From: Candidatus Cloacimonadota bacterium
GTDB lineage: Bacteria; Cloacimonadota; Cloacimonadia; Cloacimonadales; TCS61
DNA: 8,199 bases
Direction of reading: 5' to 3'
NCBI GenBank assembly: GCA_030667725.1
Contig: DAOUVH010000036.1
Location: 1-8,199, forward strand
Below the pieces are notes generated by a model, which worked only from the letters and a program-made list of their open reading frames with translations, searched no databases and had not been told where the DNA came from. Positions 1 through 6,481 of this stretch are shown here, one piece after another. The first letter of the stretch is position 1; every line of letters begins with the position of its first letter. The translations under genes were made by a program, and so were the position numbers.

Positions 1-178
1 ACTTTACGGGGTTGTGATTAAATTTTCTAAACAAAAGCGGATCTATTCTACTGAATAATCGGTATGCATCGGGATTCCAAGTTGACCATAAGTTTTCAGC
101 TAATTCATTTAAAGGTTCTAAATTCTCAGGTAATTTTGGTTTTACATAAAAATTTCTAAAATTTATATTTTTTTTCAT
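1..178 (-). CDS. glgP: Alpha-glucan (glycogen/maltodextrin) phosphorylase, N-terminal fragment
   Basis: This is a leftward gene cut by the window edge. Only the first 59 codons are present and the reading frame is open to base 1. The protein starts MKKNINFRNFYVKPKLPENL and continues with LNELAENLW, TWNPDAYRLF, IDPLLF and HNPV. That run of LP, NLW, W.P.A..LF, IDP and HNPV is the hallmark of the N-terminal DUF3417 region of bacterial and archaeal GT35 phosphorylases. The family cleaves alpha-1,4-glucans with phosphate, using pyridoxal phosphate, and releases glucose-1-phosphate in the cytoplasm. The catalytic and PLP-binding parts lie outside the window, so activity cannot be checked. The ATG at 178-176 is preceded by GAGAGG (188-183) only 4 bases away, which supports this start. 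The gene is divergent from a GH13 glucan hydrolase, which fits a shared role in storage-glucan breakdown. Confidence 0.85.
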   Translation of the reverse strand, partial: MKKNINFRNFYVKPKLPENLEPLNELAENLWSTWNPDAYRLFSRIDPLLFRKFNHNPVK

Positions 179-297
179 TATTCCTCTCAATATTACTAAT
201 GTTAATTTGTTTAACAAATAATTTGTGTCAATGCTTGAAAATTTATTGACCAATTATCAGGTTAATTTCTTTTCATTATGTAGTTGTGGAGAAATAA
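179..297. promoter_or_regulatory. Divergent intergenic region between glgP and the GH13 gene
   Basis: This 119-bp gap must hold promoters for two divergent glucan-metabolism genes. On the minus strand there is a perfect TTGACA (231-226), about 48 bases upstream of the glgP start codon, but no good TATAAT-like box follows at 16-18 bases. On the plus strand TTGACC (246-251) and TTGAAA (235-240) resemble -35 boxes but also lack convincing -10 partners. The GH13 gene has GGAG at 288-291, 6 bases before its ATG. The region is very AT-rich, so the boxes are weak evidence on their own. That it is regulatory follows mainly from the divergent layout. Confidence 0.5.
205..219. repeat. 15-bp palindrome, candidate operator
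   Basis: ATTTGTT-T-AACAAAT is a perfect inverted repeat with 7-bp arms and a one-base centre. It lies in the divergent gap, just downstream of the minus-strand TTGACA box (231-226), where a repressor would block leftward transcription. It does not match a regulator consensus I can name. In such AT-rich DNA a palindrome of this size can arise by chance, so the operator role is inferred from position only. Confidence 0.3.
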
Positions 298-2097
298 ATG
301 AATTTTAAATATATACCTTTAACAGGGAGCAAGCATAAAGTTTTCATCGCTGGTGATTTCAATAATTGGAACCATGAAGAATTAGAATTAACTGAAACAA
401 ATGGAATTTATAAAATAAGTTTGGAATTGGAAAAAGGACGTTATGAATATAAGTTTATTGTTGATGGTAATTGGATTGTTGATGAATCTACAGAAGAATT
501 TTCGCAAGATAAGTTTGGGAATCGCAATTCGGTTGTTTTTGTAGGTAGAAAGGTAGAAATAATTGATCACATAGCTGAGGAATTTTATACACCTGATTGG
601 GTTAAGGACGGCGTTTTCTACCAGATATTAACCGATAGATTTTGTAATGGGAATCACAAGATCGATCCTGATTTTTCCGAATGGTACTATCAAAAAGAAA
701 ACAAATTATCACCTGCTGCGAGAGAAGGAAAATTCAAGTTAATCAATGATTGGAATAATACAAAGGTTCTCAAGGAAGATAAGAATAGACATTATTTATT
801 TTATGGTGGTGATTTGGAAGGTGTTAAACAGAAAATAGAGTATTTGAAAGATTTAGGTATCACGATCATATATTTCAATCCACTGGTGCAGGCAGCTTCC
901 AATCATAAATATGAAGCTTACGATTATTTTAAGATCGATCCGCATTTTGGTACAAATGATGAATTTATACAACTTGTAAAAAAGCTTCACCAGAATGGAA
1001 TTCGAGTGATCGTTGATTTTGCCTTCAATCACGTTGGCGTTGGTTTCTTTGCATTTCAGGATTGTTTAAAAAAAGGGGAGAACTCAAAATACTACCATTG
1101 GTTTGACTGGCATAAATGGCCGATCCCGAAAAATATCCAGGAAGATTTTGATGCAAAAGAATATTATCAATGTTGGTGGGGACATTCAATAATGCCGGAT
1201 CTGAATTTTGATCTTGATCGAGAACATCCGGATGAAAATTATATTAAAGATCAAGATGAAGCGAATGTAAATAAAGATGTTGTTAAGTATATTCTAGATG
1301 TCGCTGATTTCTGGTTGAATGAATTTGATATTGATGGATTTAGACTTGATATCCCGAATGAAGTTCCATTCTGGTTTTGGAAGCTATTCCGCAAAAAAGT
1401 AAGATCAATAAAACCTGATGCATATCTGGTTGGTGAGATTTGGCATAATGCTGCAGAATGGGTTACACAAGAATATTTCGATGCTGTGATGAATTATAGA
1501 TATTTCAAGGATCCGGTTTATGATTTCTTTATTGAAAATTCATCGGCAGAAGATTTTGCTGAGATCATCAAAACCGGATTGCAAAGATACCCTGTTCAAG
1601 CTACACAAGTGATGATGAATCTACTGGATAGTCACGACACTTTTCGCTTTCTGGAATCTGCAGGTGGGAGTATAGCAAAACTTAAACTGGCAGTTTTATT
1701 TCAAATGACTTTCGTGGGAGTTCCTCATATTTTTTATGGTGATGAGATCGCTATGATGGGAGGGTACGATCCGGACAATCGCAGACCATTTAACTGGAAT
1801 TTCAAAAATTCCAAAGACTCAGTAGAACTAAAAAACTGGTATAAAAAACTGATCAAGATCAGAAAAAATAATATTTCAATCCGTAGAGGAAATTTTGAAT
1901 TTGTGAGTGCCAAAGATAATATCATAATTTATAAAAGAACTCTGGAGGAGAAAGATTTGATAATCATTATTAACAACAATTCCGAAGTAAAAACATTAGA
2001 TTTCCCACTAAATTCTTATTTTGATCTTATAACAGAAACCAAGCTCACAAATAATATCATTCCTGCAATGAGTGGTTTTATCTTACAAAAAAAATGA
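298..2097 (+). CDS. GH13 alpha-glucan hydrolase (neopullulanase/cyclomaltodextrinase-like alpha-amylase) with N-terminal glycogen-binding-type domain
   Basis: The product is a 599-residue enzyme with no signal peptide, so probably cytoplasmic. Residues 1 to about 83 form an E-set/CBM48-AMPK-like glucan-binding domain (GDFNNWN, then YEYKFIVDG). The (beta/alpha)8 GH13 domain begins near residue 97 (VFYQILTDRF). Conserved regions are visible: DFAFNH (D240, H245), MPDLN (299-303), GFRLD with nucleophile D351 and R349, VGEIW with acid/base E380, and DSHD with D447. The catalytic triad is therefore complete. The last 75 or so residues look like the usual C-terminal beta domain. The family hydrolyses alpha-1,4 and sometimes alpha-1,6 bonds of maltodextrins or cyclodextrins; exact specificity cannot be read here. 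MPDLN, rather than neopullulanase MPKLN or oligo-1,6-glucosidase QPDLN, recalls the intermediate GH13_36 group. GGAG sits 6 bases before the ATG. The stop overlaps the next gene, and glgP is divergent upstream. Confidence 0.9.
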   Translation: MNFKYIPLTGSKHKVFIAGDFNNWNHEELELTETNGIYKISLELEKGRYEYKFIVDGNWIVDESTEEFSQDKFGNRNSVVFVGRKVEIIDHIAEEFYTPDWVKDGVFYQILTDRFCNGNHKIDPDFSEWYYQKENKLSPAAREGKFKLINDWNNTKVLKEDKNRHYLFYGGDLEGVKQKIEYLKDLGITIIYFNPLVQAASNHKYEAYDYFKIDPHFGTNDEFIQLVKKLHQNGIRVIVDFAFNHVGVGFFAFQDCLKKGENSKYYHWFDWHKWPIPKNIQEDFDAKEYYQCWWGHSIMPDLNFDLDREHPDENYIKDQDEANVNKDVVKYILDVADFWLNEFDIDGFRLDIPNEVPFWFWKLFRKKVRSIKPDAYLVGEIWHNAAEWVTQEYFDAVMNYRYFKDPVYDFFIENSSAEDFAEIIKTGLQRYPVQATQVMMNLLDSHDTFRFLESAGGSIAKLKLAVLFQMTFVGVPHIFYGDEIAMMGGYDPDNRRPFNWNFKNSKDSVELKNWYKKLIKIRKNNISIRRGNFEFVSAKDNIIIYKRTLEEKDLIIIINNNSEVKTLDFPLNSYFDLITETKLTNNIIPAMSGFILQKK

Positions 2098-2795
2098 AAG
2101 AATCCGATCTTTTTGAACCAATAAAAAAATATTTAGAAGCTAACGGTTATAAGGTTCGTGCTGAAGTAAAAAATTGCGACATTACAGCCACAAAAGGTGA
2201 TGAACTTATCATTATCGAATTGAAATTAAGCGCAAATTTACAGCTTTTTATCCAGGCAACAGACAGACAGCGAATAACTGATTCGGTGTATGTAGCAATT
2301 CCAAAACCCTCATTAAGATCAAAAAAACACTGGAAAGGAATTCTGCATATTCTCAGGCGTTTGGAGCTTGGTCTTATATTCGTTGATGTTGATAATCCCG
2401 TAAATCCTGTTGAAATTGTTTTTCACCCGATCGAGTTTCAACGAAAGAAGATTTCCAAACGAAAAAAATCAATTATCAAAGAAATTGAAAACCGTTCCCA
2501 AAATCTGAATGTTGGCGGTTCCAACAAGAAAAAGATAATTACTGCTTATAAAGAAAATGCGATCCAAATTGCAGTTTTTTTGAAAGAAGTTGGTGCTACA
2601 ACTCCTGAGAAATTAAGAGAATACGATTCCGGCAAAAAAACTCTTTCCATTTTATACAGTAATTTCTATGGTTGGTTTCAAAGAATAGATCGCGGTATTT
2701 ATGACATTACCGCGAAAGGGAAACAAGAGCTCAGGAATTTCCCCGGATTAGTGAAAAAATATGAAAAATATTTAAAAGAGAGAAGCAAATTATAA
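2094..2795 (+). CDS. DUF2161-type PD-(D/E)XK-fold protein with basic linker and C-terminal winged-helix-like region
   Basis: The product is a 233-residue protein of unknown role. The first 70 residues (MKESDLFEPIKKYLEANGY, CDITA, IIIELKL, QATDRQ, DSVYVAIP) match what I remember of DUF2161, a putative PD-(D/E)XK phosphodiesterase family. Visible nuclease-type residues are E24, D29, E42-x-K44 and Q54-x3-R58, so the active site looks intact. Residues 115-150 are strongly basic (KRKK and NKKK stretches). The C-terminal part (about 150-233) is helical and ends in IDRGIYDITAKGKQEL, which resembles a winged-helix segment. The ATG overlaps the stop of the GH13 gene in ATGA, and no Shine-Dalgarno is visible before it (the preceding bases are nearly all A), so translation is probably coupled to the upstream gene. 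A nucleic-acid substrate is inferred from the fold and basic linker; no substrate is established. Confidence 0.75.
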   Translation: MKESDLFEPIKKYLEANGYKVRAEVKNCDITATKGDELIIIELKLSANLQLFIQATDRQRITDSVYVAIPKPSLRSKKHWKGILHILRRLELGLIFVDVDNPVNPVEIVFHPIEFQRKKISKRKKSIIKEIENRSQNLNVGGSNKKKIITAYKENAIQIAVFLKEVGATTPEKLREYDSGKKTLSILYSNFYGWFQRIDRGIYDITAKGKQELRNFPGLVKKYEKYLKERSKL

Positions 2796-2814
2796 TTTAT
2801 GAAAGAATTTGTTA

Positions 2815-2874
2815 ACACAGAGAAACAGAGAGCACAGAGAAAATATACATCCTTAATCTTTGTGTCTTTGTGGC
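2815..2874. repeat. CACAGAG / CTTTGTG imperfect inverted repeat
   Basis: The left half holds CACAGAG at 2816-2822, AACAGAG at 2824-2830 and CACAGAG at 2833-2839. The right half holds CTTTGTG at 2858-2864 and 2866-2872. Bases 2815-2831 pair with 2857-2873 at 13 of 17 positions, and two of the mismatches become G-U pairs in RNA. An alternative inner pairing joins 2833-2840 with 2857-2864. From memory, related CACAGAG-rich elements are scattered between genes in many environmental bacteria and yield spurious peptides rich in LCALC. The minus strand here also reads FLCALC. This looks like a degraded copy of such an element. Confidence 0.6.
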
Positions 2875-2877
2875 AAT

Positions 2878-2881
2878 AGGA
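2878..2881 (+). promoter_or_regulatory. Ribosome binding site that fixes the glpK start
   Basis: AGGA lies 6 bases before the ATG at 2888. The in-frame GTG at 2870 has no such site and falls inside the CACAGAG/CTTTGTG repeat. Starting at 2888 gives [16 protein letters not shown], which matches the usual short N-terminus of glycerol kinases. Confidence 0.7.
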
Positions 2882-2887
2882 AATGAA

Positions 2888-4369
2888 ATGAATAAATATA
2901 TTGGAGCGATTGATCAGGGAACTACCAGTACCAGATTTATTCTGTTCGATCATGATAGCAATATTGTAGCTTCCTACCAACTCGAGCATAAGCAGATCTT
3001 CCCAAAAGCCGGCTGGGTAGAACACGATCCGCTTGAAATTTGGCGGAACACAAAAAAAGTAATTGCTGCAACTTTACAAAAAGCCAAAATATCAGAAAAT
3101 CAGATTGTCACAATTGGAATTACAAATCAGCGTGAGACAACTGTGATTTGGAACAAGAAGACTGGAAAACCTTATCATAATGCTATCGTTTGGCAAGATA
3201 CCCGCACTGATAAAATTTGTAGATCTTTAAAAAAATATGAAAAATTATTTCAACAAAAAACAGGACTTCCTATTGCAACTTATTTTTCAGGTTCAAAAAT
3301 TAAATGGCTTTTAGATAACGTGAAAGATCTTCGCAAAGCTGCAGAAAATGGAGAAGCAATTTTTGGAAATATTGATAGCTGGATCACCTGGAACCTTACA
3401 GGCGCGAAACACATAACCGACGTAACAAATGCCAGCCGGACAATGCTGATGGATTTGGAATCACTCGATTGGGATGATGAACTATTAGAAATACTTGATA
3501 TACCAAAAAAAATATTACCCAAGATATGTTCATCTTCGGAAATATATGGAAAAACAAAAACTGGATTCAAAAAGGAAATACCTATCTCAGGAATTTTGGG
3601 AGACCAGCAAGCAGCACTTTTTGGTCAAACCTGTTTTCATAAAGGAGATGTAAAGAACACATATGGTACAGGGTGTTTCATATTGCTTAATACTGGAAAT
3701 GAGATCGTTCAATCCAAAAACGGACTGATCACAACTGTTGGCTACCAGATAAAGAATCAAAAACCGATTTATGCTTTGGAAGGTTCGATTGCAATTGCCG
3801 GCTCATTAATTCAGTGGATCCGCGATAATTTTAGTTTGATAACAGAATCTCACGAGATAAATGATCTAGCCGAATTGGTTGAGGATAATGGCGGAGTTTA
3901 TTTTGTTCCTGCCTTCTCCGGTCTGTTTGCTCCATATTGGAATTCAGCTGCTCGCGGTACAATTATAGGTCTTACTCATTTTGTAAATAAATCGCATCTT
4001 GCACGTTCAGTTTTGGAAGCTACAGCCTTCCAAACCCGTGATGTATTCGAAGCTATGCAGAAGGATTCCGGTTTGATTATCAAAGAGTTAAGGGTAGACG
4101 GCGGAATGACCGCCAGTGAATCATTAATGCAATTTCAGGCTGATATTTTAGATGCTACTGTGATCCTGCCGAATATAGCTGAAACTACTGCTCTTGGTGC
4201 AGCCTATGCCGCCGGACTTGCAGTTGGTTTCTGGAAGAGTAAGAAAGAATTACAAAAAAGCTGGAAAGAAAAGAAAACCTGGAGTTCCAACATGACCGAG
4301 AAAAAAAGAAAAATATTATATTATCAATGGCAAAGAGCAGTAAAACGTTCACTCGACTGGGAAGAATAA
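2888..4369 (+). CDS. glpK: Glycerol kinase
   Basis: A 493-residue FGGY-family kinase, close to the usual 500. It transfers phosphate from ATP to glycerol, giving sn-glycerol-3-phosphate in the cytoplasm. The N-terminal phosphate loop DQGTTSTR is at residues 9-16. Glycerol-binding R82-E83 (NQRETT) and Y132, and catalytic D239 ([10 protein letters not shown]), are all present. Both FGGY signatures are visible ([13 protein letters not shown], and GTIIGLTH through SHLARSVLE), as are the ATP-site segments TYGTGCF and [10 protein letters not shown]. The C-terminus [10 protein letters not shown] matches the E. coli end. A GTG start 18 bases upstream is possible, but it lies in a repeat and lacks a ribosome binding site. 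The E. coli FBP-binding Arg236 is replaced by Glu (E230), so inhibition by fructose-1,6-bisphosphate is probably absent. The lipase gene starts 2 bases after the stop. No glpF or glpD is nearby in the window. Confidence 0.95.
   Translation: MNKYIGAIDQGTTSTRFILFDHDSNIVASYQLEHKQIFPKAGWVEHDPLEIWRNTKKVIAATLQKAKISENQIVTIGITNQRETTVIWNKKTGKPYHNAIVWQDTRTDKICRSLKKYEKLFQQKTGLPIATYFSGSKIKWLLDNVKDLRKAAENGEAIFGNIDSWITWNLTGAKHITDVTNASRTMLMDLESLDWDDELLEILDIPKKILPKICSSSEIYGKTKTGFKKEIPISGILGDQQAALFGQTCFHKGDVKNTYGTGCFILLNTGNEIVQSKNGLITTVGYQIKNQKPIYALEGSIAIAGSLIQWIRDNFSLITESHEINDLAELVEDNGGVYFVPAFSGLFAPYWNSAARGTIIGLTHFVNKSHLARSVLEATAFQTRDVFEAMQKDSGLIIKELRVDGGMTASESLMQFQADILDATVILPNIAETTALGAAYAAGLAVGFWKSKKELQKSWKEKKTWSSNMTEKKRKILYYQWQRAVKRSLDWEE
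4360..4364 (+). promoter_or_regulatory. Shine-Dalgarno-like site deciding the lipase start
   Basis: GGAAG lies 7 bases before the ATG at 4372, inside the last codons of glpK. It is a modest match. The alternative in-frame ATG at 4327 has only AT-rich sequence before it and would add 15 residues not expected in this family. Confidence 0.5.
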
Positions 4370-4371
4370 TT

Positions 4372-5115
4372 ATGGATTTTGCAAAATATCATCAACCATT
4401 TTCACACATTGCAAAAAATGATGTTGGCGTTCTTGTAATTCATGGATTAACATCAACAACTTCTTCAATGAAATTTCTTGCGGAGCAATTTGTAAATGAA
4501 GGCTATAATGTAGAATTACCAGGGTTAACCGGGCACGGTACAAAATGGCAGGATATGAATTCTGTAAAATTTACAGATTGGATAGATGACATGGAAAAAG
4601 CATTGAAAAAATTGCAAGAAAGGTGTTCCAAAATATTTCTCTGCGGTTTATCACTTGGAGGCGAACTTGCCTTATATATAATAGGAAAACATCCTGAGAT
4701 CGCTGGAACTATACTGATCAATCATACCAGCAAATTCACAAATCCCAAGTTCTGGTTCGTACCATTCTTAACTAAATTCATTCGATCTGTTCCTGCTATT
4801 GCTTCCGATATAAAAGATCCTAATTCTAAAGAAATTGCTTATGACAGAACTCCAACAAATGGAATTAATGAAATGCTAAAGTTGATAAAAAAAGTTAATA
4901 AATTGCAATCGAATATTTTGCAGCCATGTCTTATCTTTAAATCAAAAGAAGATCATGCAGTACCAAAAATAAGTGCAACTTACACAATGAAAAAACTTGG
5001 ATCAAAAGACAAAGAATTGATTTGGTTGGAAAATTCTTATCATGCTGCACCGTTGGATTATGATAAAGAATTTATAGCAAAGAGAAGTATTGAATTTATA
5101 GAGAATCATCTTTAA
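4372..5115 (+). CDS. Alpha/beta-hydrolase: Est30-like carboxylesterase / monoacylglycerol lipase
   Basis: The product is a 247-residue soluble alpha/beta-hydrolase with no signal peptide. The oxyanion-hole motif HGLT is at residues 24-27 and the nucleophile elbow GLSLG carries S94. The acid is D194 (SKEDHAVP) and the base is H224 (NSYHAAPLD). Length and triad spacing agree almost exactly with Geobacillus Est30 (247 residues; Ser94, Asp193, His223, from memory), a carboxylesterase related to bacterial monoacylglycerol lipases. Members hydrolyse short- to medium-chain esters or monoacylglycerols. The gene starts 2 bases after the glpK stop, so the two are almost certainly co-translated. A monoacylglycerol substrate, with the freed glycerol passed to GlpK, is an attractive inference, but the sequence alone does not separate it from a general carboxylesterase. 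I prefer the start at 4372 over an in-frame ATG at 4327, which overlaps glpK and has a poor ribosome site. Confidence 0.85.
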   Translation: MDFAKYHQPFSHIAKNDVGVLVIHGLTSTTSSMKFLAEQFVNEGYNVELPGLTGHGTKWQDMNSVKFTDWIDDMEKALKKLQERCSKIFLCGLSLGGELALYIIGKHPEIAGTILINHTSKFTNPKFWFVPFLTKFIRSVPAIASDIKDPNSKEIAYDRTPTNGINEMLKLIKKVNKLQSNILQPCLIFKSKEDHAVPKISATYTMKKLGSKDKELIWLENSYHAAPLDYDKEFIAKRSIEFIENHL

Positions 5116-5127
5116 AATATGTTTTGA

Positions 5128-5189
5128 GTGTAACAATAGCCCGACCATTCTTACAGTGTAGTGTAAAAATAGTTTGACTATTATTACAG
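5128..5189. repeat. Two tandem 29-bp hairpin-forming repeats
   Basis: Unit 1 (5128-5156) and unit 2 (5161-5189) match at 23 of 29 positions and are separated by four bases (TGTA). Each is itself palindromic. Unit 2 has arms TGTAAAAATAG and CTATTATTACA with one mismatch and a TTTGA loop. Unit 1 has arms TGTAACAATAG and CCATTCTTACA with two mismatches and a CCCGA loop. They fill most of the gap between the lipase gene and the DUF4143 gene. No T-tract follows, so they are not classic terminators. They could be operator sites, RNA hairpins or copies of a dispersed palindromic element. Confidence 0.75.
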
Positions 5190-5217
5190 AGTCGGTTCTT
5201 TTGTCTTTGGAGTTTAT

Positions 5218-6459
5218 ATGAAATATTATCATAGAACAATAGAAAAAAAACTGAAAGATACTTTCACTCGTAAAGAAGCGATTTTCATTTTAGGTGCACG
5301 ACAGGTTGGCAAAACCACACTCATGAAACATTTTATGAAGGAATTTGCAGATAACACAACTCTCTATTTTGATCTTGAGAATCCATCCAATCTTTCCATC
5401 ATCAATAAAGGAGCTAATGAATTTCTTGCTTTTCTATCTTCACAAGAATTAGCTAATGATGTTACAAACTACATTTTTATTGATGAAATTCAATATGCTG
5501 ATGATTTTTCCAGTTTGATTAAATATTTTGTAGATCATCATTCAGACAGATATAAATTTGTGCTCAGCGGCTCATCTTCATTGCAGATCAGAAAAAAGTT
5601 CAAAGAATCTTTAGTTGGAAGAAAGATAATATTTGAGCTATATCCACTTTCTTTTTCAGAATTTTGCGCTTTTAAAGATGAACCAGTAATAAGCAAAAAA
5701 CTTATTGAAATTGATCCATACAATATAGAAGAAGATCCTCTAAGATTCGAAAATGAAAAAATGAGGAATCTTTTAAAGGAATTTCTGCTCTATGGCGGTT
5801 TCCCCAAGGTTGTTCTGGAAAAGAAAAAAGAAGATAAGATCAGAGATTTGGAAGATATAGTTAAGTCTTACATAATGAAAGATATTCGTCATATTTTCAA
5901 TCTTGAAAAGATCGAACAATTTAATCATTTGATTAAGCTGTTAGCCGTTTTTATGGGTAAAGAATTGAATATATCAAAATTATCGAATGAAACAAAATTG
6001 CATAAACAAACTCTGGAACATTATATCAATGCACTGGAATCCGGTTATATCATCAAGATCATTAAACCATTTCACAAGAATCTTTCTTCCGAACTGCGGA
6101 AAACACCTAAATGCTACTTTCTCGATAACGGACTGCGAAATTTCTTGATTTCTAATTTCAGTGATATCGAATTTCGACCCGACCGAGGTGAACTTATGGA
6201 AAGTTTTGTATTTTCACAGCTCCAGAAGAAAGCTGATCCTCTTACAAAAATAAACTTTTGGAGAACTAAAGCTAAGCAGGAAATCGATTTTATTTTGCAG
6301 AAGGAGAACAAGTTATTTGCATTGGAAGTTAAATGGAATAACGGAGCAACGCAAAATTTAAGAAAATTCCAACAAACATATCCTGAAGCTAAAATTTATC
6401 TTATGAGCATGCTGCAGGAGTATAATGGGAAAGGTATTATACCGGGATATATGATATGA
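5218..6459 (+). CDS. AAA ATPase with C-terminal DUF4143 (nuclease-like) region
   Basis: The product has 413 residues. The N-terminal ATPase domain (about 1-130) has Walker A GARQVGKTT at residues 26-34, Walker B IFIDEIQ with D89-E90, and the LSGSSS sensor segment near 116-121. A typical linker follows (GRKIIFELYPLSFSEF, then LLYGGFPKVV). The middle part (about 205-300) resembles a winged-helix region. The C-terminal DUF4143 part carries PD-(D/E)XK-like residues: E328 (RGELMESFV), D357 (QEIDF) and E370-V-K372 (ALEVKW), so the nuclease-like site looks complete. These ATPases are common and often multicopy in anaerobes and archaea; their function is not established. GGAG is 5 bases before the ATG. 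The gene sits behind the tandem hairpin repeats and 22 bases before pgi, so pgi could be co-transcribed. Nothing in it points to sugar metabolism. Confidence 0.88.
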   Translation: MKYYHRTIEKKLKDTFTRKEAIFILGARQVGKTTLMKHFMKEFADNTTLYFDLENPSNLSIINKGANEFLAFLSSQELANDVTNYIFIDEIQYADDFSSLIKYFVDHHSDRYKFVLSGSSSLQIRKKFKESLVGRKIIFELYPLSFSEFCAFKDEPVISKKLIEIDPYNIEEDPLRFENEKMRNLLKEFLLYGGFPKVVLEKKKEDKIRDLEDIVKSYIMKDIRHIFNLEKIEQFNHLIKLLAVFMGKELNISKLSNETKLHKQTLEHYINALESGYIIKIIKPFHKNLSSELRKTPKCYFLDNGLRNFLISNFSDIEFRPDRGELMESFVFSQLQKKADPLTKINFWRTKAKQEIDFILQKENKLFALEVKWNNGATQNLRKFQQTYPEAKIYLMSMLQEYNGKGIIPGYMI

Positions 6460-6481
6460 TAATTGAAATATGGAGCAGATT

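Larger units (their letters stand above)
2799..2887. other. Leader of glpK carrying a CACAGAG/CTTTGTG repeat
   Basis: This is the short gap between the DUF2161 stop and the chosen glpK ATG. Most of it is the CACAGAG/CTTTGTG inverted repeat, followed by the glpK ribosome binding site. There is no promoter I can support and no T-tract terminator, so glpK may be co-transcribed with the genes upstream. A 26-codon frame at 2799-2879 runs through the repeat and is not treated as a gene. Confidence 0.5.

Noticed and set aside
235..282. A sigma-70 promoter for the GH13 gene (TTGAAA or TTGACC with a downstream -10).
   Set aside because: No -10 box better than 3 or 4 of 6 lies at 16-18 bases from either -35 candidate, so it is not listed as a site.
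2799..2879. A 26-codon plus-strand frame starting [15 protein letters not shown].
   Set aside because: It lies almost wholly inside the CACAGAG/CTTTGTG repeat and its peptide is what such repeats encode by composition. It has no ribosome binding site.
2870..2887. GTG start giving glpK six more residues (MAIGNE).
   Set aside because: The GTG is part of the repeat CTTTGTG. The ATG at 2888 has AGGA at the right distance and gives the normal family N-terminus.
2699..3025. A 108-codon minus-strand frame across the DUF2161-glpK junction.
   Set aside because: It overlaps two real genes and the repeat, and contains the FLCALC string typical of translated CACAGAG elements.
4327..4371. Earlier ATG for the lipase gene, overlapping the end of glpK.
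   Set aside because: There is no Shine-Dalgarno before it, and the extra 15 residues are simply the glpK end in another frame. The later start reproduces the 247-residue length and triad numbering of Est30-like enzymes.
5128..5189. The two 29-bp repeats as a minimal CRISPR array.
   Set aside because: The spacer would be only 4 bases, there are just two copies with 6 differences, and no cas gene is nearby.
5128..5205. The hairpins as a rho-independent terminator after the lipase gene.
   Set aside because: The stems are AT-rich and no run of T follows either one.
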